A stretch of 64,000 bases of DNA from Tyto alba (Eukaryota > Chordata > Aves > Strigiformes > Tytonidae), in contig NW_024881279.1 of assembly GCF_018691265.1 (NCBI RefSeq), positions 2,509,243 through 2,573,242 on the forward strand, given 5' to 3'. Positions 1 through 9,770 of this stretch are shown one piece after another. The stretch's first letter is position 1; every line of letters begins with the position of its first letter. A model generated the notes under the pieces. That model saw only the letters and a program-made list of their open reading frames with translations. It was not told the DNA's origin and ran no database searches. A program made the position numbers and the translations under genes.

Positions 1-3000
1 GTGCGGATGCTGCTCATCGCATGTTCGTAAGGAAGCGTGCTCCCGCGCCCGTGGAAACAGCAGCTGGGGAACATTGTTTTTCCATTCTGGCTTAGCTAGG
101 AAACTATTGTCAGGCTGCAGTCACTGGCTGAACGACTTTGATGTATATTCAAGAATCAAACAGAATTACTTACAAGCTGATAGGAAACAAAACTGACCTC
201 CTCACAAGACAACCAAGATCTTAAAAGATTTGTGTTTGTGAAGAGCATTAGACACTGGGCATGTCACTGCCTTTTTGTAGAGAAACAACAGATTGCAATG
301 GGAGGAAGAGTTCTTCCTATAAAATTGTAGCTTTATCTGAGCTGTTTTTGATGCACAGCTACAGAATTAGCATTTCATATGAAAAGGCAACGCAACCCTT
401 ATTTTTGGAAGTACTTCCAAGTAGGCTTAAGGATTTTATGATTTGTTATTTGTGGACTCCATATAGTATTTATTCCAAAAGTGCAAATACTTTGTTCTAC
501 ATAATTCTGAACAATCATCTTCCAATTTCTGATATCTCTGCAAATATTTAGTTAGTAAGATTTTATTTCACTGTCATGGCTTTTGGTCACTGGTGCTACC
601 ATGTCCTCGGTTTGACTAAATTCTTTCCATCTTCCACTGTCTTTGATATATAGCTCTTCTTCAACATCTGTTTTTTTCCTTTAGCTTATCTTTATTAATT
701 GCTTCAGAGATCAAATACATCATTTGTGTCCATTTCAGTACTGTGACTGAAATCCTGGTAAATCAATCCCTTAGCTTGCAGACTTCTCTGTCCTACCACG
801 GTAAAGTAGATCCAACCAACTGAACCTGATCTCCATTAACTGCTAACATCATTTCATACACTGATTTCTTGAAGGTTACAGAGAAAGTTGTTGCTGTTCT
901 ATTCCATGAGCACATCACTTCATCTGGAAAAACTTCAATCGTTTTATTCTCTAGCCTGCTTCTAGCACTAAAATTGATTTAGTACAGATCCACAGTGGCC
1001 TATATATGTTTGCCAATGGGGACCCATGTGTCAGGTCTATTCTTACTGGGCCTGTCAGCAGTTCATAACCAAAGAAATTTCCCCATATTGTAAACATACT
1101 TGAGTATGACTGTTTTACAGTTATTTGTTTCATTGAGTCTAGAGGGGGTTAATTTTTTTCCCAGCCTGACTCCAGACCATTTTTATACCTAGATGCTTCC
1201 TGTGGATTATGTTATGCATGCTCACTTCAAAGTCATATGTGGCACGATCTGCTTATCTTCGGGTCCTCTGTATTGTCCATGCTAACCCCCAGACAGACAG
1301 ATTTATGTCTGCATCTGGCAGCCACGAGAGATCCCTTCAGTGCTTCAGATGTTTCTTTCTGACATTTGGTTTGGAATGCTGTACACAAATCTGAAGTCAT
1401 TTCTTTGTTTCCATGCATTGCCTGATCTCTTCTATGAGAGTCATAATTATGTTTTAATGATTTAATAATGGTCTCTGCTTAGATATATATTTTAATGTCT
1501 ATATTTAGTGTTTGTTAAGGTTGAGGATCATTATCTTTGCAATATTATTAAATTGTGGCATACGAATGTGCAGTCATTTATATTTTTATAAAATCTCTTA
1601 TATGACAATTCATACCACTCTGCTCCTCCTGTGGCTCCACAGAACTACTGGGTAGGCTGGATACTCACCAGTCCTGCAGTCCCGCTTGTTGAAATTCTCT
1701 TTCAAAATTAGGCACTGATCTACAGCCAAAATTTTCATTGTCAATACAGTGCGGTAGCTGAAACTATATTCCAGTCTTTCCCTTGTTCCCCTTTTTTTCA
1801 GGATATTTATTAGTTCCACCTCAAATTCAATTTTCCTAGCTTGTGGAAATAATTCTTCCCTTTTTTTGTCCAAATATATTTTATTCTTTACACAAAATAT
1901 GAATATGTATGCTATTTTTAGACATTTTGAGATGGAAACAAACCCCCTACAGTTGAAGTCTTTAGTTAATTAACTATTCACCTGTAAAACAGCCATAGTA
2001 TTTTTATGATGATTGTTATAGTGCATCACATATATTTAGAAGACGAGAACAAGTGGAATTTCTGGAAAACAAAAAAAAAAAAACAAAAACCCACACCACA
2101 AAACCCAAACCTTCACCTCTAAATTCCAAGAAAAAAATACAAATTTTACCAAATTACCATTCTGCTCAGGTTAGTAGAAAATAATTGAACAATGGTGACA
2201 TTTTGTGGCAGACGTGGTTGTCTTAAGATCTGTATCAAACAGGAGTCAAAGCCATAAAAACTGTTACCCCAAACAAAACTTATTATGTTGACACTTTCAG
2301 CAGGATGGAGAAATCCTGTGCTAGACTGACACAGGATAAGATGAACCACATATTCTGAGGTTGCAGTAAGAACTTTCTTAATATTTTTTTCTTCCGGGAA
2401 CTAGTGAGGTTCCTGTGGTAAGAGACAGAGCATCTGGCTGTACTCTGGGGAAGGGAGAGGTATGCTTTTTATCAGGATCAAGATATCTTGATATCAGGGT
2501 TGAGAGGATTTTGATGAGACTGTCACAACAGTGCACTCACTTCTAAAACCCAGCACCACCTTCATTTTCATCCGATCATAAGAATTTGTGTATTTTAAAT
2601 GTGAATATAAAAGAAACCAGGTTGAATTCAAGAAATCTGAAATTCATACTCAGTAATTAAAATATTCTGAAGGCTGATTATGTTCCAATAAGAGTTGTCA
2701 ATGCCAGTTGGTTAAGCAATTGATAGATTTTTATGGAAGGGACAAAAAAGATCAGCAGCATAATGCAAGCCATGGGCTTTCAGCCAGTCAGCTTCATCCT
2801 CTTCTAAACCTTTAGTTGAACAGGAATAAAAACTCACAAGTCTTTTAAAGCCTAACTTGTCTCATACATTTTTATAAACTAGGAAATATGGGGTTTATGT
2901 AACTCTGACCATCAACATATAACGCGTTTTAAGTTGTTATGTACAGGGTAGCATGTTACTATTGCAAAGTGTTAGCCAAAACATGCAAGCCTACCAAGTT

Positions 3001-5184
3001 TTTATATTACATTTATTTCTACAACGTAGGAGTGTCCTAGGGAACATTTCGTTTTAAAGGAGAACAAAGGGAGATGGTATGTTCGGGTTGTTCAGTCACA
3101 TAGGATAACTTGCATGAGGCCAGAAAGATTTGTCCAAAGCCACGTAGCAGTTATTCCCCTGTCACTGCCGTGCGTGATTCTGCGGGCTTTGCGCTACTTC
3201 TGTCTCTGTAGCACCTGCAGCTAAAAGAAGTGAGAGTCAGTAATATTCTTTTCCCAGCTTTATATACTAGAAACACAAAATATCTGAGGTTTTTCATCTG
3301 CTCAATTCAATACAACACATTTAAAAAGGGAAGAAATCTAACAGACAGAATTCACGTGTATTGTAACAACATGAGGACAATAAACAAACCTAACTCTGTA
3401 TTTGAACATGACTGGTATTATACAGTTTACCGATAAGTCGTGAGTTTTACCAACCATGACCTTGCAACGAATGCTGTTGTGCCTAGCAACAAGTAAAAAA
3501 CATCCTTCAGGAGAGCAGGAACGTGAATTGTTCTGCCCTGGCCAGGCCCCACTTCTGCACATATCGCACTCCAGCTTGCCTCAGGGTTCCTGGCATGAAA
3601 AGCCGGTAAGATGTCCTCTGCTCGCTGCTTTGCACTGTTGTATGGCATCCCTGCCTGCTGCTGGTGAATAAATTCTCTACAGCAATCTAAAATCAGGTCC
3701 TTTTGGATAAAAGATGATTATTAAGATATGGAATTAGTCATTAGAGAATGAACATCCTACCCATTACCGTGCAAAACCAGCTGTAATTAAGCATCTGAGT
3801 GTGTGTTTATAAACAGATGTTCTCATGTAAATGTCTTAGAAATAAACAGCTTTGTTATACAAGCTCACTCAAACTACAGGAAGCTAAGTGAAGCTAACAT
3901 GTTACAGCTCTCCTCCACAGGCCGATGTCCTCCCATACATACCCTACATTTGCATTTACCAAATTTCAGTGGTAGGAGGGGTCCCCAAATGCAAGACAGT
4001 TTCTGTGGCAGAATATTCAGAGAGCAATAAAGTGAAGTGAATTTTCCAGGTATAGTCCCAGAAGCACATTAGGATTTCATGCTTTGAGTGGCATTGTTGC
4101 CTTTATTTAATACCAAGGACCTCTGTCACCTTCCTGAACCCGGTGACAAAGATTTCATAGTAATTGTGAATATTCTGACTTCTGCTATTCTGTTTCCCTT
4201 GTATGGGAAGAAGTGTTTCCTGTTAGCTGTAAATTCATTGCATCATTCAAAAAGCACCAGAAGGCAGTTTTGAGTGCTATTTTAGATTCATCTTTCAAAA
4301 ATGCATTAGATTAAGGGAGATTGCAGAGCATATCTAGAATTTTTAGAAGCATTTTTCATCATTTGTGAAACATAAATGAATATTAAGCTGGCATTGCATA
4401 CATTTATTTTTCATTTTTAAATGTAAATCAATATCTTCCAAAAGTTAATGACATGTAAAAAAACCTATTACTTAAACAAAAAATAAGGGCAGATTAATTG
4501 TGCTTTAAAATCTGTGCTTTTACTTGGCCATTCCTTGTAGAAGAATCCCCAAGCCTGCATTTAAACAGCTGGAAAGACAAAAACTTATTTCATGGATGTA
4601 ACCTGTATTATGTAATTTATTGGGTGCCATAATAACCATTTCTAGATACTAACTGCTTGTCAACACAGTCCCAGTGCAAGCATTATCTGGTCATTATCTC
4701 CAAGCCTATTTAATTGTCCCAAATTGGAACGATGGCTATCTTCATAAACGGACAATCGCCGTCTCTCTTCACCCCATCCCCTGAATTTCTGGCAGTTCCA
4801 GGGAAAGCCAAACCCGAGAGGATCACTTGTTCTGAAAGGCAACCTCTTCCCCCTCGGCTCTTTCTCCACTTCTTCAAAGCAGCAGAATTTTCTACTTTGT
4901 TGTTTAATTTCATTTATAGTTTCAACTCCTGGTTTGCCCCTAGAGTTTCTGGTCTTTTCTTGCCCAGAAACGTGTCACGCAGGAGTGGTGGGTGAAGCTG
5001 GGCGTGGAGATGTCCCGCCATCAGCTCTTTGATGCCTCTGCGGTCTAAATTCAGCTTCAGACCGGCGCACTATCCAGTTGCTTTTTTATTCATGTATTTT
5101 AAAGAATGCCTAAATCTGTCAACTTCTCAGTAAAAAGCTACCATAATTTGTGGAGTTCACTCGTATTTCTCAGCTGAAACGTCT
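1..5184. other. Upstream flank of NR3C1, no gene recognised
   Basis: This stretch is mostly AT-rich with scattered stop codons in all frames. The longest open frames are under 100 codons and show no domain I recognise. An A-rich tract lies near 2068-2085. I see no recognisable RNA gene, LTR or long repeat. It lies directly upstream of the NR3C1 CpG island and is probably distal 5' flank. Distal alternative first exons like mammalian exon 1A could lie here, but nothing in the sequence identifies one. Confidence 0.6.
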
Positions 5185-5484
5185 ACACTCGCAGTGCCAG
5201 CCAGGGGACAATCGCGTCTCTCCCCCTGCCCCCTCGCTGTCTCTCCTCGTTCCTTCAGCTCTTCTGAGCGCGTTTTTTGGCCTCTTTTCACGGATTTGCC
5301 CCCACGCCGTCTAACCCGGCCCTACAGCTGCCCACCAAGCTCCAGGGCACCTTCCCCGGCGCTTTTTGTGCCGCTCCAACGCGGCCCCCACTCCGCGCAA
5401 CTCCGCGGAGAGGCGCGGCCGGGCCGAGACCCCGCTGAGGACTCGGTGGGAGCGGCCGCCTCGGAGGTGTCCGTCCCCCCGTGT

Positions 5485-5501
5485 CCCCCCCCCCCCCCCC
5501 C
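5485..5501 (+). repeat. C17 homopolymer in the CpG island
   Basis: This is an uninterrupted run of C near the left edge of the island. It is likely to vary in length, and its complement has G-quadruplex or slippage potential. Confidence 0.9.
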
Positions 5502-5878
5502 GGCTTCGTTAGGAACTCGAGGAAGCGAAAGAGGAAAGAATCGGGGCGGCCCCGCCGCTTCTGTGGCGCGGGCCCCCCCGGGGCTGGCGCCCGCCGGCTT
5601 CCCCGCACCCCCTCGGGTTTGCCCCTCGGCAGCGGAGCGGCGCGGAGGTTCCGCCTGCCAGGCGGCGCGGGCCCCCCCGCGCCCCGGCTGCAGTTGCCCA
5701 CCTCAGCCAACAGGTTGCACCGTTCCCCCTCGCTCGGGGCCGGCCGGCCGGGCGGGCGCTGCCCCGCGGTTGACCGAGCGAGGGGGAAGCCCGAGCGCCG
5801 GCGGGTTGCGCCGCGCGGAGCGGGCGCGGTGCTGCCGGTGCCGGCCGTGTCTCCGCTCCCTCTCCACGTCGGGGAGGC

Positions 5879-5938
5879 GGGGGGGGGGGGGGGGGGGGGA
5901 AGGGAGGGAGGGGGAAGGGGAGGAGGAGGAGGAGGAGG
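5879..5938 (+). repeat. G21 run followed by G-tracts and GGA repeats
   Basis: A run of 21 G (5879-5899) is followed by several G3 to G5 tracts and then a GGA triplet array to about 5938. The strand has more than four closely spaced G-tracts, so G-quadruplex formation is plausible. A similar GGA array lies at about 6018-6038. Such tracts are often collapsed or mis-sized in assemblies. Confidence 0.85.
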
Positions 5939-5948
5939 CTGCCGTCCT

Positions 5949-5955
5949 CCATTTT
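5949..5955 (+). promoter_or_regulatory. YY1-type motif in the promoter
   Basis: The sequence CCATTTT matches the YY1 core (CCATNTT). YY1 sites are known in mammalian GR promoters, so the match is plausible. A seven-base motif alone is weak evidence. Confidence 0.35.
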
Positions 5956-6077
5956 GTGGCGGGGGCAGAGCACCGCCGAGCGCGGCGCTGCCCGGCGGGG
6001 AGGCGCAAGGGGAAGGCAGGAGGAGGAGGAGGAGGAGGTGGTGGGGGGGTGGGGTGGGGAGGCGAAGTCCGCGGAGG

Positions 6078-6093
6078 TAATTAGCGCTAATTA
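6078..6093. promoter_or_regulatory. 16-bp perfect palindrome with two TAATTA cores
   Basis: TAATTAGCGCTAATTA is a perfect inverted repeat. Each half carries a TAATTA homeodomain-type core, and the halves are joined by GCGC. It is an isolated AT-rich site inside an otherwise very GC-rich island, about 250 bp upstream of the candidate exon 1 donor. Its left edge overlaps a possible splice donor (AGGTAATT at 6075). The sequence is certain; a regulatory role is inferred. Confidence 0.5.
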
Positions 6094-6125
6094 ACGGAGG
6101 GGGCGCCGCGGTGGTGGTGCTGTGC

Positions 6126-6134
6126 GGGGCGGGG
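6126..6134 (+). promoter_or_regulatory. GC box (Sp1/KLF type)
   Basis: GGGGCGGGG matches the Sp1/KLF consensus. It lies about 210 bp upstream of the candidate exon 1 donor, a suitable distance for a core-promoter element of a TATA-less promoter. Further CCGCCC-type elements lie at about 6620-6655. Confidence 0.5.
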
Positions 6135-6160
6135 ACTAGGTCAGGGTCTCTGGGCCGGCG

Positions 6161-6190
6161 GGAGGAGGAGGAGGAGGAGGAGGAGGAGGA
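6161..6190 (+). repeat. GGA triplet repeat, about 10 copies
   Basis: This is a near-perfect GGA array within or just upstream of candidate exon 1. It probably varies in length and may lie in the 5'UTR. Confidence 0.85.
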
Positions 6191-6296
6191 GCAGCGCGGG
6201 GAGCGGTGCTGGCCGCCGCCGCCGCGGCCCCCGGAGGGGCGGCTGTTGACTCGCTCGCCCCTTCCAGCTGGCTGCCGCCCCCCGCCGCCGGGCGCG

Positions 6297-6314
6297 ATGG
6301 CAGTTGGCGGCTGA
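6297..6314 (+). other. Five-codon uORF in candidate exon 1
   Basis: An ATG in the context GCGATGG opens a frame encoding M-A-V-G-G and then TGA, all before the donor at 6344. The -3 position is G and the +4 position is G, so scanning ribosomes could recognise it. It is relevant only if transcription starts upstream of 6297. Mammalian GR exon 1A transcripts are reported to carry a regulatory uORF, so a role is plausible but unproven. Confidence 0.35.
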
Positions 6315-6587
6315 AGGAGCCCCAGCGCCCTCCCCTGGACGAGGTAAGGGCGGCGGGGGGCGGCGGGGGCCGAGCCGTGGGGCCGGCGCCGCCGCTTCGC
6401 CCCGGGAAGTTCCCGGGAGGCGGGGGGGGGGGGGGGTGGCGGCGGGAGAGCCCGGGGGAGCTGAGCCGCCCCCGGCAGGATCCCGGAGTGGGACGGGACG
6501 GGACGGGGGGGGGGTGCGGCCGTGTTCCCCGCGAGGAGGGGGTGCCCGGGGGGGGTGGTGGGGCCGTGGAGGGCTCGGCCCGGGACA

Positions 6588-6608
6588 CCCCCCCCCCCCC
6601 CCCCCCCC
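6588..6608 (+). repeat. C21 homopolymer in the CpG island
   Basis: An uninterrupted C run lies 245 bp downstream of the candidate exon 1 donor. With the G15 run at 6422-6436 and the G21 run at 5879-5899 it makes the island rich in slippage-prone tracts on both strands. Confidence 0.9.
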
Positions 6609-7063
6609 TGCGCCGCTCGCAGCCCGCCCGCCCCTGCCCTTCGCCCGCCCCTCGGCTGGGCCGGGTGTTTGTCCGGGGGGCGAGGAAAGGGGGTGAGGAG
6701 CGAGGAGGGGGGGGGGGAGCGCAGCCTTGCAGCCATGGGCTGGTCTTATTTTGCAGAAGTGGGTGTGCCGGGGAGACAGCTCAACAGGTCTCGACACATT
6801 TCTCTGAAAACTATACTTTACAAGGGAGAATTTATTGTAATCCGGCAGTTTTCAGTATTCGCAGCTTTTTCCTCCTTCGGGCAGACTCTTGCATCTGATT
6901 TTTGACACGTTTCCTACGCTGGATGGTTCGCTGCTTTTTTTTGACGTTGGGGAAATTGTCAAATGGAATAACTACATTTTTCCTCCCCTTCACGTAGAAA
7001 AAAAAAAAAAAAAAAAAAAGGCAAAACTGGAGGTAGATAGTTATCTTTTTTTTTTTTTTCCAG

Positions 7064-7278
7064 TCGCTGTTGCGGTGTCCACCTTAAACAGCCCAGCATT
7101 ATTTCTGTGCCGTTTGCAATCCGGGAGGTTTTGGGAGGCTGCTGGGGGCTGCCCCCTTCCCACTGTGGGCCGTGGGGCCGACTGGTGGGTGCGGGGGTCC
7201 CCGGGCCTGACCCCCGAGACCCGGCGCCTCGGGCAGCACAGCCGAGCGACCCTCCGCTCGGGCGCACGGAAAGGCTGG
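7064..7278 (+). other. Possible alternative 5'UTR exon
   Basis: A very strong polypyrimidine tract (T14 then CCAG, ending at 7063) is followed 215 bp later by a GTGAGC donor at 7279. Between them the sequence is GC-rich and CpG-bearing. The layout would fit an optional untranslated exon between exon 1 and exon 2. It rests on splice signals alone, and the T-tract may simply be a homopolymer. Confidence 0.2.
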
Positions 7279-8584
7279 GTGAGCTGGTGTCGAGGGACCG
7301 CGAAGGGTTTTCGTGTTGGGCTTCTCCCACTCGGGACATTTTTACCCAGGCCGAAGCTCGCTGGGGCCACCTTAAAATTTTTTACACGTGGGGACTTCTT
7401 GTTGATTGCAGCCTTAACTTTGGCATACAGAAAGCAGCAGCGTTCGTCGGCAGTCTGGAGAAAATGGGCGACAGAGGCGGCGGGTTTATAATTAAGACGA
7501 CCATAAACTTGTGAGCACTCTTGGGTCGATCTGCTTAATGGATAATTCTGTGGCTGGGCTTTAACTTGGGCATTGCCTCCTCTTACGGGTTGGGGGGGGC
7601 TGGGGGGAGGGAATGTGAGCCGATCGTTGTTTGCTGTTAGTATTAGGCCGTAGACAAATAGTATAGAAAGTTTGCCTTGGAATTTACAGTTTATTCTCCA
7701 AATATTTATGCTCCGTGCTGAAAATAAATGTAGTAAATACAAACAGATAAAACTCAGGAGGTTTGTTTTCAGTGTTAGATATGCTTGGAGAATAGCTGTG
7801 AGCTGTTAAAGTGTTTGAAGCTAATAAAAATTCTCTTTTATTTTTAGTTAGGTTTTATTTATAAATTTGAGATTTATTTAAAGAATTGCATCGAGTTTAT
7901 TTCAGGATTCACGAGTTGCGTTTGAAGCTGAACCTATGCAAAGATAGCAAACTTTGTGTTTTGTGGTGGAGAGGTTGTGTAGCTCCTGAACAATAACAAA
8001 CCACTTAGATTTTGTCTGGCTGGTAGCACAGCGTTGGAGCTGGCTCGGGAGGCTCTGGTACCTGTTGTGGCTGATGCATCCAAACCCGCAGGGAGAGAGG
8101 GAACTGACTGGGGAAAGGTGATAAACGCCTTTCTCCCCTGCCCTGCTCAAGATGTAATTAAATACCAGGGAAAGTAGCCTTCCAAAATGTGTAAACTGGG
8201 TTCTTTAACAATTCCTATGCTTCCTTACTTGCTAGGATAGATAACAGAGCTGGGGACTGTGTTCGGAAAGATGTCTTGTGCTGTAGTCTGGTTCTTAGTT
8301 GCACGCAGGCAGACTTACCACTTCATCCAGGTTTAGCAAAGCTTTAAAAAAATATACTTCCTTGTTACCAGTCAGAAATAAAAACAAACAGAAACCCCCA
8401 AACAAAACCTGTGGGTTTGAGGAAGATGCAGCACATGTCAGTTCATAGCTTGACTTGCTGTGCTTTCATTCTCAGAGCAGCTAAACCAGGTTTGCCAGGC
8501 TAATGATTTAGACTTTGTTTTTAAGCTGTTATTAAAATATCCTTGCTGTGCTAACTTTGAATGCTTCTGATCTTTTTATAGCTA

Positions 8585-8596
8585 ATGTTACAGTAA
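8585..8596 (+). other. Three-codon uORF overlapping the GR start codon
   Basis: Exon 2 begins at 8582, and only 11 nt upstream of the GR initiator lies another ATG in a different frame. It reads M-L-Q and then TAA. The last A of that stop is the first A of the GR start codon, giving a TAATG overlap. The upstream ATG has poor context (C at -3, T at +4), whereas the GR ATG has G at -3 and G at +4. Every transcript using this exon 2 acceptor would contain it, whichever first exon is used. Confidence 0.8.
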
Positions 8597-9770
8597 TGGA
8601 TTCCAAAGAATTGCTTAACTCATCGGATCAAGACGAAAGAAGGAAAAATGCGCTCATCAGTACCAAAGGAGGGATCGTGATGGACTTTCATCCACCCTTC
8701 AGGGGTGGAGCTACTGTACAAGCCCCTGTGTCTACATCTCCTCTCCCCACGTCTTCTCAGTCAGATTCCAATCAGCAACCTGCTTTGGCTGACTTTTCAA
8801 AAGGATTAGTAAACAATGTGCCTCAGCCAGACCTTTCCAAGGCAGTGTCGCTCTCGATGGGACTGTACATGGGTGAAACAGATGCAAAAGTGATGGGAAA
8901 CGACCTTGGATTTTCGCAGCAGGGCCAAATTGGCATCTCTTCTGGAGAAACGGACTTTAGGCTCCTGGAAGAAAGTATTGCGAGCTTGAACAAGTCCTCG
9001 AGCCTGGCCGAGGACACAAAGGGAGCAATATCTTCTGAGGTGCCCCTTGAGCCGGATTTCCCAGGCATGGCTGGCCGCAACGTCCCTTTAGAGTCAGGAA
9101 CTGCAGTCCAAAGCCAGGTTGGCTCGAATGGTGGCAACTTGAAGTTGTTCTCTGAAGACCAAAGCACCCTGGATATCCTCCAGGATTTAGAATTGCCACC
9201 GGTATCGCCTGGCAAAGAGCCCAATGGGAGCCCGTGGAGGCTTGACCCGTTGCTAGATGACGGTGGCTTGCTGTCCCCTATATCTGCAGATGATGCATTT
9301 CTCCTGGAAGGAAATCTCAGTGAAGACTGCAAGCCTCCTGTTTTATCTGACACTAAACCTAAAATTAATGACCGTGGTGACCTTTTACCCAGTTCCAAAA
9401 TGCCAATGCCTCAAGTGAAAACAGAAAAGGAAGATTTCATTGAACTCTGTACTCCTGGCATAAAGCAAGAAAACATGGGCCCAATTTATTGTCAGGCAAA
9501 CTTCTCTGGGTCTAATCTGCTGGGTACTAAAGTCTCTGCCATATCTATACATGGTGTCAGTACCTCTGGGGGACAGATGTATCACTATGATTTAAATACT
9601 GCATCGCTCTCCCAGCAGCAGGATCAGAAACCAATTTTTAATATCATTCCATCTCTTCCTGCCAGTTCAGAAAATTGGAATAGGTGCCAGGGATCAGGGG
9701 ATGAGACGTTAGCTCCTTTGGGAACGCTCAACCTTTCTGGCAGACCTGCTTTCTCTAATGGCTATTCAAG
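8596..9770 (+). CDS. NR3C1: NR3C1 exon 2: GR N-terminal transactivation domain (residues 1-391)
   Basis: This exon encodes the N-terminal domain of the glucocorticoid receptor, a cytosolic ligand-activated transcription factor that moves to the nucleus on cortisol or corticosterone binding. The acceptor is TTTTTATAG at 8581 and the donor GTAATT at 9771. The coding part is 391 codons plus two bases. The start is residue M1 (MDSKELL), matching human MDSKESL. The AF-1 region is clearly conserved around the run [17 protein letters not shown] (79-95). Proline-directed serines matching human S203, S211 and S226 are present as S204, S212 and S227. SUMO motifs are present as VKTE (K275) and IKQE (K290). 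Internal methionines match human GR-B (M29) and GR-C (M88, M92, M100). Of the human GR-D starts only M328 remains, with V313 and L333 at the other two. Residues 20-78 and 134-175 diverge most from human. Confidence 0.97.

Larger units (their letters stand above)
6135..6343 (+). other. NR3C1: Candidate 5'UTR exon 1 of NR3C1
   Basis: The 3' end is defined by a strong donor, GAG followed by GTAAGGG from 6344. The 5' end is arbitrary: it is set just after the GC box, because the transcription start cannot be read from sequence. The exon would splice to the acceptor ending at 8581, giving an untranslated first exon as in mammals. Other donors in the island (GTAATT at 6077, GTGAGG near 6692) could define alternative first exons. 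An ATG at 6297 opens only a five-codon frame, so the exon is effectively non-coding. Confidence 0.5.
5185..6760 (+). promoter_or_regulatory. NR3C1: CpG-island promoter region of NR3C1
   Basis: Base composition jumps abruptly from AT-rich to very GC-rich with dense CpG at about 5185 and falls back after about 6760. The island holds GC boxes, a YY1-type CCATTTT at 5949-5955, several GGA repeats and long G and C runs. There is no TATA box at a convincing position. Mammalian NR3C1 likewise uses several TATA-less first exons inside a CpG island, and the same arrangement is inferred here. The coding start in exon 2 lies about 2 kb downstream. Exact transcription starts cannot be read from sequence alone. 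Confidence 0.85.
6344..8581 (+). other. NR3C1: Intron 1 of NR3C1
   Basis: The intron runs from the GTAAGGG donor to the acceptor TTTTTATAG just before exon 2. Its first 400 bp are still island-like, and 7090-7310 is a second GC-rich shore. A21/A22-type and T14 tracts lie at 6998-7019 and 7046-7059. A C21 run lies at 6588-6608. No coding sequence other than exon 2 is recognisable. It is only about 2.2 kb, so exon 2 lies close to the promoter. Confidence 0.6.

Noticed and set aside
5194..6084. 296-codon + strand frame in the CpG island
   Set aside because: It is low-complexity Gly, Arg and Pro sequence and arises from the same composition effect. No domain or splice logic links it to NR3C1.
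5288..6736. 482-codon open frame on the - strand across the CpG island
   Set aside because: The product is almost entirely Pro, Arg, Gly, Ala and Ser with poly-Pro and poly-Ser runs from homopolymers and GGA repeats. Long open frames are expected where AT-rich stop codons are rare.
8548..8595. In-frame extension of the GR protein upstream of M1
   Set aside because: Most of it lies in intron 1, before the acceptor at 8581, and the short exonic part carries no in-frame start. M1 at 8596 aligns with the family start.
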